Shown here piece after piece: positions 17,410-25,396 of a DNA stretch of 64,000 bases. The first letter of the stretch is position 1. The number at the start of each line of letters is the position of its first letter. Made by a program: the position numbers and the translations under genes. The notes beneath the pieces were generated by a model. That model searched no databases. It was not told the origin of the DNA and was given only the letters and a program-made list of their open reading frames with translations. The stretch is from Rhodobacterales bacterium (GTDB lineage: Bacteria; Pseudomonadota; Alphaproteobacteria; Rhodobacterales; Rhodobacteraceae), in the NCBI GenBank assembly GCA_002748285.1, contig PDSA01000026.1:124001-188000 (forward strand). The letters are read 5' to 3'.

Positions 17410-18169
17410 TCCCCCCGGACTCAGCCTGCTGTTGCTGTTGCTGGGGCCGGCGATGGGCTCGTTCATGGCGGCCCTGGCCGAGCGGCTGCCAAACGGGCCG
17501 GGCATCATTCGGACGCCCTCGCATTGCCACAGCTGCCAGCGGCGGCTGCGATGGTATGAGCTGCTGCCGATCCTGTCCTATCTGGGATTGCGCGGCAAAT
17601 GCGCGGGCTGTGGGCACCCGATCCCGGCGCGACTGTTTTACGCCGAAATCGCCGGGTTGATGGCAGCAGTTGCGGCGGTGTCGCTGGCCTTTACCCCGCT
17701 GCATATGCTGCTCTCGGCGCTGTTGCTGTGGTGCCTGCTGGGGCTGTTTTTATGCGACATCCGCTGCTTTCGGCTGCCCGATATTCTGACCGGGGCGTTA
17801 TTGATCATCGGGCTGGCACTGGCCGCCGAAGATCCCGGCCGCGATGTGCTCCAAGCCCTGCTGGGGGCGTTGAGCGCGGCGGCGGTGTTTTACCTGATCC
17901 GGCTGAGTTATCGGCTGCTCCGGGGCCGCGAAGGGCTGGGGCTGGGCGATGTCAAGCTGGTGGCGGGTCTCTCGGCGGCGCTGGGGATCACCGCTTTGCC
18001 GCTGGTCACGCTGCTGGCGGCACTGGCCGCGCTCGGCTGGGCCGTTCTGCTGTCCTGGCACCGGGGCCGGCCCCTGCTGCAAACCACGCCCCTGCCCTTT
18101 GGTGCCTATCTGGCAGCGGCAGCGGCGATTGTCTGGGCAGCACAGCTCTATCCCTCTTTACAATTCTGA
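17396..18169 (+). CDS. gspO: Prepilin peptidase / N-methyltransferase (GspO/PilD type)
   Basis: A 257-residue integral membrane aspartyl protease. The N-terminal cytoplasmic zinc loop has CHSC (44-47) and CAGC (69-72). The catalytic aspartates are Asp121 (FLCDIRCFRLPD) and Asp185 in the GLGLGDVKL motif. Seven or eight hydrophobic helices follow. It cleaves and N-methylates GspG-K at the sites seen across the intergenic region. The frame is open from 17357, but ATG 17396 matches the family start. It overlaps the end of rrtA. Confidence 0.95.
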   Translation: MPQISPPGLSLLLLLLGPAMGSFMAALAERLPNGPGIIRTPSHCHSCQRRLRWYELLPILSYLGLRGKCAGCGHPIPARLFYAEIAGLMAAVAAVSLAFTPLHMLLSALLLWCLLGLFLCDIRCFRLPDILTGALLIIGLALAAEDPGRDVLQALLGALSAAAVFYLIRLSYRLLRGREGLGLGDVKLVAGLSAALGITALPLVTLLAALAALGWAVLLSWHRGRPLLQTTPLPFGAYLAAAAAIVWAAQLYPSLQF

Positions 18170-18185
18170 GTGTGCCTTTTGGCTG
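18159..18185 (+). repeat. 27-nt near-copy of the 1254-1280 sequence
   Basis: This stretch spans the gspO stop codon and matches the right half of the 1241-1282 inverted repeat at 24 of 27 positions. The left arm of that repeat is absent here. It could be chance or a small dispersed repeat. Confidence 0.3.
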
Positions 18186-18355
18186 CCGGCCTTTGCAACA
18201 TCGGCGATAGACTGTGCCGGGTTGGGGTCGGCCCATCCGTGTCAAACGATGGGACATGGCGGGCTGTGAGGACACAGAGATCAAGAAGCACGGGTTTGAC
18301 AAACATGGACAGATGCTCTGATATGCCCCGCACAAGCCCGGCAAAAGGATACCCG

Positions 18356-18988
18356 ATGGAACATCTCGAACTGACCAAAGCCTTTGGCGCTTTTTTTGCT
18401 ATTATGAATCCGTTTGTGAACCTGCCGATCTTTCTGGCGCTAACCGCCGGGCTGAGTGTGGCACAGCAGCGGGTGCTGGCGACAAAGATCACCCTGTTTT
18501 CTGCCATCATGTGTGCAGTGATCCTGCTGGCGGGGCATCAGATCATCGGTTTTTTCGGCATCACCGTCAATCAATTCCGCATCGCTGGCGGCGCGGTGTT
18601 AGCGCATATCGCCTGGAATATGTTGAACGGGCAGGAAGCAGCCTCGCATCATGGCACCAGCAAGGAACAGGGGCAAATGGCCCAGCTGTCGGCGCTGGCC
18701 TTTTACCCGATCACATTCCCGATGATCGTCGGTCCCGGCACCATTGCCACGCTGATCATCTATGCCGGTCACGCCCAAGGCACCGAAGCACTGATTGGCA
18801 TCGGGGCGGTGGTTGGCATCATTCTGGCGATGCTGTTTGCGGTGATGTTCTTTGCCTCTTTCTTTGGCAAAGTGCTAAGTGATACCATGCGGGTGATCAT
18901 GACCCGGCTGATGGGGATGATCCTGCTGGCCATCGCGGTCGAGATGATCACAGACGGGGCCAAAGCAGTGCTGCCGGGGCTGTCTTAG
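18356..18988 (+). CDS. MarC-family integral membrane protein
   Basis: A 210-residue MarC/UPF0056 membrane protein with six hydrophobic segments. It carries FAIMNPFVNLPIFLALTAG, FRIAGGAVLAHIAWNML and AFYPITFPMIVGPGTIATL. The frame is open from 18170, but ATG 18356 follows AAAAGGA and fits the family. The role of MarC proteins is unclear; early links to multiple antibiotic resistance were not upheld. The next gene (AI-2E permease) is 36 nt downstream and probably co-transcribed. Confidence 0.9.
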   Translation: MEHLELTKAFGAFFAIMNPFVNLPIFLALTAGLSVAQQRVLATKITLFSAIMCAVILLAGHQIIGFFGITVNQFRIAGGAVLAHIAWNMLNGQEAASHHGTSKEQGQMAQLSALAFYPITFPMIVGPGTIATLIIYAGHAQGTEALIGIGAVVGIILAMLFAVMFFASFFGKVLSDTMRVIMTRLMGMILLAIAVEMITDGAKAVLPGLS

Positions 18989-19024
18989 GGGCATCGGCAC
19001 AGAAGCCAAAACAAAGGAAAACAA

Positions 19025-20080
19025 ATGGACAGCAACACTTCAAACACTTTGATCACCATCACCTGTGCCGTCATCCTGACGGTGCTGATCGGTTGGCTGA
19101 TCGTGGTCGGGCAATCGCTTTTGCTGCCGATCGTGATCGGGGTGATCTTTGTTTACATCCTGACCACGGTGGCCGAGGCCATGGGCCGCGCCCCCGGGAT
19201 CAAAGCCCTGCCTCGTGGCTTGCGGGTGGCTCTGGTTGGGCTGATTGCGCTGGCGGCGATGGTGTATCTGGTTTCGTTAACCATGTATAACGCCGGAGAA
19301 ATCCTGCGCGCGATGCCCGAATACAGCCAAAATCTGCAACGCATCTTTGATCAGGCAAGCGCCGCGATTGGCCTGAAATCGGTGCCCAGTGTCTCGAACA
19401 TGCTGGCCGAAATTCAGGGCGCGTTTGACCTGAGCAAACTGGCCGCAATCATTGCCTCCGGGCTGAGCGGAGCAGGTACGTTTCTGGTCACCGCCTTTCT
19501 CTATGCCATGTTCCTGCTGGCGGAATGGAGCGATCTGCCCGGCAAAATCCGGCTGGCCATGCAAAATGACGCCCGTACCGATACCGTGCTGAACACCCTG
19601 CATCAGATCAGCGAGCGCATTGGCGGCTATCTGACGACCAAGACGCTGATCAATGTCATTCTGGGCGTGGTGTCTTACGTCATCATGTGGCTGATCGGGG
19701 TGGATTATGCGGTGTTCTGGGCGATCTGGATCGGGCTGTTGAACTACATCCCCTATATCGGCTCGGTGCTGGGGGTGCTGTTTCCGGTGGCGCTGACACT
19801 GGCGCAATTCGGCACGCTGGCCCATGCGGCGGCGGCGTTTGCCCTGCTGATGGCGGCGCAGCTGGTGGTGGGCAATGTGTTAGAGCCGCGGATGCTGGGG
19901 CGCTCGGTCAATATGAGCCCGGTGGTGGTGCTGGCGGCCTTGGCCTTCTGGATGTCGATCTGGGGGGTGATCGGGGCGATTTTGGCGATCCCGTTAACCT
20001 CGATGGTGATGATCATTCTGGCAGAGATCCCCGGCACCCGCCCGATTGCGGCGCTGATGTCGGGCGATGGGAAAATCTGA
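19025..20080 (+). CDS. AI-2E family transporter (PerM/TqsA-like)
   Basis: A 351-residue membrane protein with about eight transmembrane helices and the family block NYIPYIGSVLGVLFPVALTL, followed by GNVLEPRMLGRSVNMSPVVV. These match the AI-2E exporter/PerM superfamily. The substrate cannot be predicted; most members are not proven signal exporters. The stop abuts the GTG of the next gene, indicating an operon that continues through the phosphatase and PLD genes. Confidence 0.92.
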   Translation: MDSNTSNTLITITCAVILTVLIGWLIVVGQSLLLPIVIGVIFVYILTTVAEAMGRAPGIKALPRGLRVALVGLIALAAMVYLVSLTMYNAGEILRAMPEYSQNLQRIFDQASAAIGLKSVPSVSNMLAEIQGAFDLSKLAAIIASGLSGAGTFLVTAFLYAMFLLAEWSDLPGKIRLAMQNDARTDTVLNTLHQISERIGGYLTTKTLINVILGVVSYVIMWLIGVDYAVFWAIWIGLLNYIPYIGSVLGVLFPVALTLAQFGTLAHAAAAFALLMAAQLVVGNVLEPRMLGRSVNMSPVVVLAALAFWMSIWGVIGAILAIPLTSMVMIILAEIPGTRPIAALMSGDGKI

Positions 20081-20734
20081 GTGCGGCTGGTCAGCTATAA
20101 CATCCGCAAAGCCGTTGGTCTGGACTGGCGGCGCGACCCCGGGCGGGTTGTGGATGTGCTGGCCGAAATTGATGCTGACATCGTGGTGCTGCAAGAGGCG
20201 GATAAACGCATGGGCAAACGCGCCGGCGTGTTGCCTTTGGAGCGGCTTCAGCAAATGGGCTATGATCTGGCCGAAGTCGCCATCCGCCCGGCCTCGCACG
20301 GCTGGCATGGCAATGCGATCCTCTATCGCGGGCTGCGGCTGGCCCATGCCGGGCGGGTCGAGCTGCCCATGCTGGAACCCCGCGGCGCGGTGCGGGCGCA
20401 GTTTCACGGGCTTGCGGTGATCGGGGCGCATCTGGGCCTGACCCGGGCGATCCGCCGCCGCCAGATCGACGCGCTATGCGCCGCGATGGACGGCCCCAGC
20501 ATCATCGCCGGAGACTTCAACGAATGGGCCGCCGAGCTGCCCGCCAGTGCTGGGCAAGTCCTCACCCCCGGCCCCAGCTTTCACGCCGCGCGCCCGGTGG
20601 CCACGCTGGACCGGTTCATTGTCTCGGGCATCACGCCGAAACATTACTATGTGCATCACTGCGCCCTTGCGGCCCGGGCCTCGGACCATTTGCCGGTGGT
20701 GCTGGAGTTTGACCCACAAGGAGCCCCCGCATGA
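20081..20734 (+). CDS. Endonuclease/exonuclease/phosphatase-family protein
   Basis: A 217-residue EEP-fold enzyme with a GTG start directly after the AI-2E stop. Family motifs are VSYNIRKAVG, DIVVLQEADKR (catalytic Glu), IIAGDFNEW (Asp/Asn pair) and ARASDHLPVV (terminal His). These enzymes are metal-dependent phosphodiesterases or phosphatases. Directly upstream of a cardiolipin-synthase-like gene, with a 4-nt overlap, it probably works on membrane lipids or shares that promoter. The substrate is unknown. Confidence 0.88.
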   Translation: MRLVSYNIRKAVGLDWRRDPGRVVDVLAEIDADIVVLQEADKRMGKRAGVLPLERLQQMGYDLAEVAIRPASHGWHGNAILYRGLRLAHAGRVELPMLEPRGAVRAQFHGLAVIGAHLGLTRAIRRRQIDALCAAMDGPSIIAGDFNEWAAELPASAGQVLTPGPSFHAARPVATLDRFIVSGITPKHYYVHHCALAARASDHLPVVLEFDPQGAPA

Positions 20735-22158
20735 TCGCGTTCATCGCCCTGTTCCACTTTGCTCTGGTGCTGGTCTTTACCCTGCGCATCCTGATCCGGG
20801 ATGACCTCTCGCCCCCGGCGCGGCTGGCTTGGTTCATTGTGCTGAACGTGCTGCCTTATATCGGCAGCGTGGTCTATTTGCTGTTTGGCGAAATCGAGCT
20901 GGGCCATAAGGCAGACAAGCGCCATGATGCGATTTTTGCCGAAATCAAGGCCAAAGCCGCCCGCTTTATGGGGGACCCAAGCCATGCGGCGATTGACCCG
21001 GCCTATCGTGCGGCCTCGCGCTATTCGGCCTCGATCAACGGCTTTCATCCGGTCACCGGCAATCGGGCGGAACTGATGCAGGACGGCTCTGACACCGTTC
21101 GGCGGCTGGTGGCCGATATTGATGCCGCCACCGATCATGTGCATGTGCTTTACTACATCTGGCTGACCGACAATACCGGCACCGCGCTGGCCGAAGCCCT
21201 GATCCGCGCCGCAAAGCGCGGTGTGACCTGCCGCGCCATGGCCGATGGGCTGGGCTCGCGCGCCATGGTGAAATCAGGGCTGTGGCAGCAGATGAAAGCC
21301 GCCGGGGTGCAGCTGGCGGTAGCCCTGCCACTGAACGACCCGCTGCGCACCATCCTGACCAGTCGGCTGGATTTGCGCAATCACCGCAAGATCACGGTGA
21401 TTGACGGGCAGATCACCTATTGCGGCAGCCGCAACTCGGCAGACCCGGAGTTTCTGGTCAAACCGAAATTCGCCCCTTGGGTGGACATCATGCTGCGCCT
21501 GACCGGGCCGGTGGTGACGCAAAACCAAATCCTGTTTGCCAGCGACTGGATGCAGGCCACCGGCGAAAACCTGGATGTGATCCCCCTGCCCGCGCAGCCA
21601 GATCAGGGCGGTTTCCCGGCGCAGGTGATGGGCGATGGCCCGACCGAGCGCAAGGGCGCGACCCCGCAGCTGTTTTCCACCCTGATCGCCTGTGCCCGCC
21701 ATGATCTGACCCTTTCCACCCCCTATTTCGTGCCCGATGCCACGGTGTTGGAGGCCCTGTGCACCGCCGCGCTGCGGGGCGTGAAAGTCACCCTGATTTT
21801 CCCGGAACGCAACGACAGCTGGATCGTCGCCGCCGCCAGCCGCAGCTATTACCGCAAATTGCTGGAGGCAGGCTGTGATATCCACGAATTTCACGGCGGC
21901 CTGCTCCATGCCAAGACCCTGACCATTGATGGCCAGCTCAGCCTGATAGGGTCCAGCAATCTGGACCTGCGCAGTTTTGATCTGAATTACGAAAACAACA
22001 TCCTGTTGCAGGATGAGAACACGACCCAAGCCATCTGCACCCGTCAGGCCGCCTATATCGCCAGCGCCCGGGAGGTGACGCTGGAGGCTGTGCGTGGCTG
22101 GTCTCACCCGCGGCGCATCTGGCACAATGTGATTGCCACGGTTGGACCGATCCTGTGA
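20731..22158 (+). CDS. cls: Phospholipase D-like cardiolipin synthase
   Basis: A 475-residue protein with two N-terminal transmembrane helices (residues 1-20 and about 30-52) and two HKD motifs: NHRKITVIDGQITYCGSRN (about residue 217) and HAKTLTIDGQLSLIGSSNL (about 391). This is the architecture of bacterial cardiolipin synthase A/B, which joins two phosphatidylglycerols at the membrane. It overlaps the preceding gene by 4 nt (ATGA). Its last 27 codons recur in a diverged copy at 23031-23114, beyond the LRR gene. Confidence 0.93.
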   Translation: MIAFIALFHFALVLVFTLRILIRDDLSPPARLAWFIVLNVLPYIGSVVYLLFGEIELGHKADKRHDAIFAEIKAKAARFMGDPSHAAIDPAYRAASRYSASINGFHPVTGNRAELMQDGSDTVRRLVADIDAATDHVHVLYYIWLTDNTGTALAEALIRAAKRGVTCRAMADGLGSRAMVKSGLWQQMKAAGVQLAVALPLNDPLRTILTSRLDLRNHRKITVIDGQITYCGSRNSADPEFLVKPKFAPWVDIMLRLTGPVVTQNQILFASDWMQATGENLDVIPLPAQPDQGGFPAQVMGDGPTERKGATPQLFSTLIACARHDLTLSTPYFVPDATVLEALCTAALRGVKVTLIFPERNDSWIVAAASRSYYRKLLEAGCDIHEFHGGLLHAKTLTIDGQLSLIGSSNLDLRSFDLNYENNILLQDENTTQAICTRQAAYIASAREVTLEAVRGWSHPRRIWHNVIATVGPIL

Positions 22159-22167
22159 CGCTCTGGC
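22075..22167 (+). repeat. Direct repeat copy A (3' end of cls)
   Basis: This 93-bp segment covers the cls C-terminal codons and stop. Copy B is at 23031-23123. The last 77 bp match at 72 positions, with all five mismatches transitions; the copies bracket the LRR gene. Confidence 0.85.
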
Positions 22168-22191
22168 TGTGGCCGGGGCCGCAAAACGCGT

Positions 22192-22845
22192 TTATGGGCG
22201 GGGGCTGTGCGCGGCAATCGCTGCTTTGATTTCGGAACGGGTGCTGTAGGATACACCATCTGGCATCATGAGATAACTCAGATTGGGCAACCCCTTGAGC
22301 GGGGAAAGGTCCTCAACTGGCGTATCGAACAGAAAAAGCATTTCCAATGAAGTCAGCCCGCTCAACGGGGAGAGGTCCGCAACTTGCGTTTCATTCAGAA
22401 CGAGACCTGTCAGTGAGGTCAGACCACTGAGCGGGGAAAGGTCCGCAACCTGCGTTTCGTTCAGAAAGAGACCTTTCAGTGAGGTCAGGCCGCTGAGTGG
22501 GGAAAGGTCCGTGACCTGCGTGTCGCTCAGATCGAGCGTTTCCAGTGAGGTCAGGCCGCTAAGCGGGGAAAGGTCCGTGACCGACGTATGGCGCAGATAA
22601 AGCCCTTCCAGCGAGGTCAGGACGCTGAACGGGGAAAGGTCAGTGACCGACTTGAAGGTAAAATCCAACTCCGTCTCATCTGTGGCCACGCATTCCGTCA
22701 GGATTTGAAAACCTGGCTTGCCCTCCACAGTGCAATCGGGCTTTGGCAGCGGCGCGGTTGTCTGCTGGTCCGCCCAGCCGATTCCCGCCAGTCAGAAGGC
22801 TAGGGCAACGGTGGTGATCAGCGCGTTTCGGGACAATGTGAGCAT
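22192..22845 (-). pseudogene. Exported leucine-rich-repeat protein with in-frame stop in signal peptide
   Basis: From ATG 22845 the frame reads a clear signal peptide (MLTLSRNALITTVALAF), then TGA at codon 18 (22792-22794), then LAGIGWADQQTT and a continuous frame to 22192. The mature part holds five 22-residue units of the form SGLTSLxxLxLxxTxVxDLSPL, an internalin-like/SDS22-like LRR solenoid, ending in a short non-repeat tail. Translation restarting at GTG 22728 would give 178 residues without export. A nonsense mutation, readthrough or a base error are all possible. The gene lies between two cls 3'-end copies. Confidence 0.75.
22290..22650 (-). repeat. 66-bp tandem repeats encoding LRR units
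   Basis: Six starts of a conserved GCGGGGAAAGGTC-type core recur every 66 bp (near 22298, 22364, 22430, 22496, 22562, 22628). Each encodes one 22-residue LRR. High DNA identity between units suggests recent expansion or ongoing homogenisation. Confidence 0.85.
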
Positions 22846-22938
22846 GGGCATTCCTATCATGTGCAAGATCGGGCAGGGCGGGACAGCGTAAGCACATTTT
22901 CCATGACCGGGCAAGCCACGGCCGGAGCGGTTTTGCCC

Positions 22939-23010
22939 CTACCGGCTGCTGCGGGCCAGAAACAGCACCGCGACCATACCCACCCCGATCACCATCAGGG
23001 CGGTGGGCAA
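22939..23010 (-). other. Hydrophobic tail remnant, 23 codons
   Basis: Between in-frame stops the minus strand reads SLPTALMVIGVGMVAVLF followed by LARSSR and TAG. It resembles the C-terminal membrane tail plus basic end of a sorted surface protein (CTERM-like) but has no upstream coding frame. It may be the remnant of a gene lost when this segment was rearranged. Confidence 0.3.
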
Positions 23011-23030
23011 GGAATCTCAGATTTTTTCCA

Positions 23031-23114
23031 GTGACGCTTACGGAGATGCGCGGCTGGTCTCGCCCACGGCACATCTGGCACAATGTGATTGCCACGGTTG
23101 GGCCGATCCTGTGA
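23031..23114 (+). pseudogene. Remnant copy of the cls C-terminus
   Basis: The frame reads VTLTEMRGWSRPRHIWHNVI then ATVGPIL and TGA, against VTLEAVRGWSHPRRIWHNVI/ATVGPIL in the intact cls. It has no upstream coding part. It is copy B of the direct repeat that flanks the LRR gene. Apart from this and the hydrophobic tail, the 22846-23171 gap shows nothing else. Confidence 0.85.
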
Positions 23115-23171
23115 CGCTCTGGCAAGGCGGTGTTGGGCGGGTCCATTGCAACAAACGCACCGCATTGGCGC

Positions 23172-24083
23172 CTATTTTGCGCAAATCAACAGCGATTGCA
23201 CCAGATTCGCGATCAGATCGCCATATAATTCAGGTCCATAGCGCAGGCTGACGCCGCTGGGGTCCAGATTGCCCACCGGGATGTCATGGCCCTCAAACAG
23301 AGTATCGAGCAACCCCGGCTCATGGTTGACCTCGCCAAAGGCGCAGACCACTTCGGCGCGGTCAATCTTGGCCTGCAATTCCTGCAAATGCGCCGCGCCG
23401 GGGCTGGCGGCGTCCCCATCGCGGATGCTGCCGGCGATCTGCAAGCCAAACCGGTCAGCAAAATAACCATAAGCATCATGCGACACCACAATCGCACGGT
23501 TCTGCACCGGAGCAAGGCGCTGCCGGGTTTGCGCCATCAAAGCCGCAATCCGCCCCTTGGCCGCGGTTGCATTGGCCTGATACTGGCTGGCATGTTCGGG
23601 GTCGGCTTTGGCCAGTTCATGGGCGATATGATCCAGCCAGACGATGGCGTTTTGCGGATCCAGCCACAGATGGGGGTCCAGCCCCTCATGGTGATGAGCC
23701 GCCTCTGCATGGTTGTCATGGTCCTCATGCGTCAGCGCTTTGGTGCCGTCAAAATCGCGCAAAATCGCTCCGGGGGCGTGCATCAGTTGAATCTCCGCCC
23801 CCTTGACTCCAATGCCATCAACCGCCCGTTGCAGCCACGGAGTCAGCTCGGGCCCGACCCAGAACAGCAGATCCGCATTCGCCAACTGCCGGGCTTGCGA
23901 AGGGCGCAGCTGGAAGGAATGCGCATCCCCCCCCTGATCCAGCAAAATCTCCGGGCGGCCCACCCCTTGCATCACCTGTGCCACCAGCGAATGCACGGCC
24001 CCAATATCTGTGGTCACGGCCGGAGCCTCGGCCATTGCCGGGCTGCCAGCCATCAAAAGGGCGCATGAGAGTTTTCGGAGCAT
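23172..24083 (-). CDS. znuA: Zinc ABC transporter substrate-binding protein
   Basis: A 303-residue cluster A-I binding protein. The signal peptide is at the N-terminus (LSCALLMAGSPAMAEA). It has a His/Asp-rich loop (THEDHDNHAEAAHHHEG, about residues 118-134) followed by DPHLWLDPQNA, the metal-ligand His, and further ligands near VVSHDAYGYFADRFGL. It captures periplasmic Zn(II) for ZnuCB. Divergent from zur, with a Zur palindrome 38 nt upstream of its ATG. Confidence 0.95.
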   Translation of the reverse strand: MLRKLSCALLMAGSPAMAEAPAVTTDIGAVHSLVAQVMQGVGRPEILLDQGGDAHSFQLRPSQARQLANADLLFWVGPELTPWLQRAVDGIGVKGAEIQLMHAPGAILRDFDGTKALTHEDHDNHAEAAHHHEGLDPHLWLDPQNAIVWLDHIAHELAKADPEHASQYQANATAAKGRIAALMAQTRQRLAPVQNRAIVVSHDAYGYFADRFGLQIAGSIRDGDAASPGAAHLQELQAKIDRAEVVCAFGEVNHEPGLLDTLFEGHDIPVGNLDPSGVSLRYGPELYGDLIANLVQSLLICAK

Positions 24084-24120
24084 TTTGTATCCTTGCCTTG
24101 GCGCGTCATATCAGGTAGAC

Positions 24121-24138
24121 GTTATGTGATAACATAAC
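24121..24138. promoter_or_regulatory. Zur box controlling znuA and zur-znuCB
   Basis: GTTATGT-GATA-ACATAAC is a perfect 7-bp inverted repeat with a 4-nt spacer, close to the AT-rich Zur palindromes of alphaproteobacteria. It sits 14 nt before the zur GTG and 38 nt before the znuA ATG, well placed to repress both directions when zinc is sufficient. Confidence 0.8.
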
Positions 24139-24152
24139 ATTAGGTAAGTCAA

Positions 24153-24653
24153 GTGACAACTCCCCCCTCCCAGTCTAACGCGGCGTTTTGCCCGCATGAT
24201 CATGCGCATTGCAGCGCCGATGTGTTGGCTTTTGCCGATCAGATGGTGCAGCAATCGGGGTTGCGGCTGACGCCGGTGCGCCGCCGTGCTTTGGAAATTC
24301 TGCTGGAAAACCATCAGGCGATGGGGGCGTATGACGTGCTGGAACGTCTGGCGCAGGATGGGTTCGGGAACCAGCCGCCAGTGGCCTATCGGGCGTTGGA
24401 TTTTCTGGTGGCAAACGGGCTGGCGCATCGGGTGCGCCGGCTGAATGCCTATGCCGCCTGTATGCATCCGCAAACCGATCACACTCCGGTTTTCATGATC
24501 TGCAAACGCTGCCATGCGGTGGCCGAAACCGTGGCTCAGGATGTGCGCACCGCCATCGCGACGGCAGCGGCAGCGGCGGATTTCAGCATCGAGCGGGTCA
24601 ATGTCGAAGTTCTGGGCCTGTGCCCGGGCTGTCAGGAACGGGCCTCGGCATGA
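24153..24653 (+). CDS. zur: Zinc uptake regulator, Fur family
   Basis: A 166-residue Fur-superfamily repressor with a GTG start. The winged helix includes GLRLTPVRRRALEILLENHQ and PVAYRALDFLVANGLAHRV. The dimer domain has structural-zinc cysteines CKRC and CPGC and an N-terminal CPHDHAHC stretch. The genomic setting beside znuABC identifies it as Zur rather than Fur. It overlaps znuC by 4 nt and probably represses itself through the box at 24121-24138. Confidence 0.93.
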   Translation: MTTPPSQSNAAFCPHDHAHCSADVLAFADQMVQQSGLRLTPVRRRALEILLENHQAMGAYDVLERLAQDGFGNQPPVAYRALDFLVANGLAHRVRRLNAYAACMHPQTDHTPVFMICKRCHAVAETVAQDVRTAIATAAAAADFSIERVNVEVLGLCPGCQERASA

Positions 24654-25396
24654 GCCTGATTGCAGCGGAAAATCTCAGCCTTAGCTATGGCGGCGATACG
24701 GTTCTGAGCGCCGTGGATTTCAGCATCGAGGCCGGCGAGATCGTCACCGTGATTGGCCCTAATGGCTCGGGCAAATCCACTTTGCTGCGGGCTTTGCTGG
24801 GGGCGAAACGGCCCAGCGGCGGTCGGGTCAACCACAAGGCCAATCTGCGCATCGGCTATGTGCCGCAGCGGCTGATGGTCGAATCCAGTATGCCTCTGAC
24901 CGTGCGCCGGTTCATGTCTCTGCCCAAACGCCGCACGGCCGGGCAGATCACCGATATGCTGGGCCGGGTCGGGGCCGAGGGCTTGCACGACCGTCAGCTG
25001 ACCGGGCTGTCGGGCGGGCAGTTTCAGCGGGTCTTGCTGGCGCGGGCGCTGTTGGGAGACCCCGAGATCCTGATGCTGGACGAGCCCACCCAAGGGCTGG
25101 ACCAACCCGGCACCGCCGCCTTTTATCAGCTATTGGAATCGGTGCGCCAGCAGATCGGTTGCGCGGTGCTGCTGGTCAGCCATGATCTGCATGTGGTGAT
25201 GTCAACCTCGGATCGGGTGATCTGCCTGAACGGGCATATTTGTTGTCAGGGTTGCCCGACCGTGGTGTCAGAAGCCCCGGAATATCGCGCTCTGTTCGGG
25301 GCCGGCACCCATGGCACCATGGCGCTTTATCAGCACAGCCATCAGCAAGAATGCGACCACGACAGCTGCACGCAGGAGGGCGGCCATGCTGGATGA
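24650..25396 (+). CDS. znuC: Zinc ABC transporter ATP-binding protein
   Basis: A 248-residue ABC ATPase. Walker A is GPNGSGKST (residues 36-44), followed by the signature LSGGQFQRV, Walker B ILMLDEPTQGLD and the H-loop SHDLHVV. The C-terminal tail is His/Cys rich (HSHQQECDHDSCTQEGGH), as expected for a zinc transporter. ATG 24650 is chosen because it forms ATGA with the zur stop. Confidence 0.95.
   Translation: MSLIAAENLSLSYGGDTVLSAVDFSIEAGEIVTVIGPNGSGKSTLLRALLGAKRPSGGRVNHKANLRIGYVPQRLMVESSMPLTVRRFMSLPKRRTAGQITDMLGRVGAEGLHDRQLTGLSGGQFQRVLLARALLGDPEILMLDEPTQGLDQPGTAAFYQLLESVRQQIGCAVLLVSHDLHVVMSTSDRVICLNGHICCQGCPTVVSEAPEYRALFGAGTHGTMALYQHSHQQECDHDSCTQEGGHAG

Noticed and set aside
22290..22650. 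CRISPR-like regular repeats
   Set aside because: Period is 66 bp without unique spacers and it encodes a continuous LRR protein frame.
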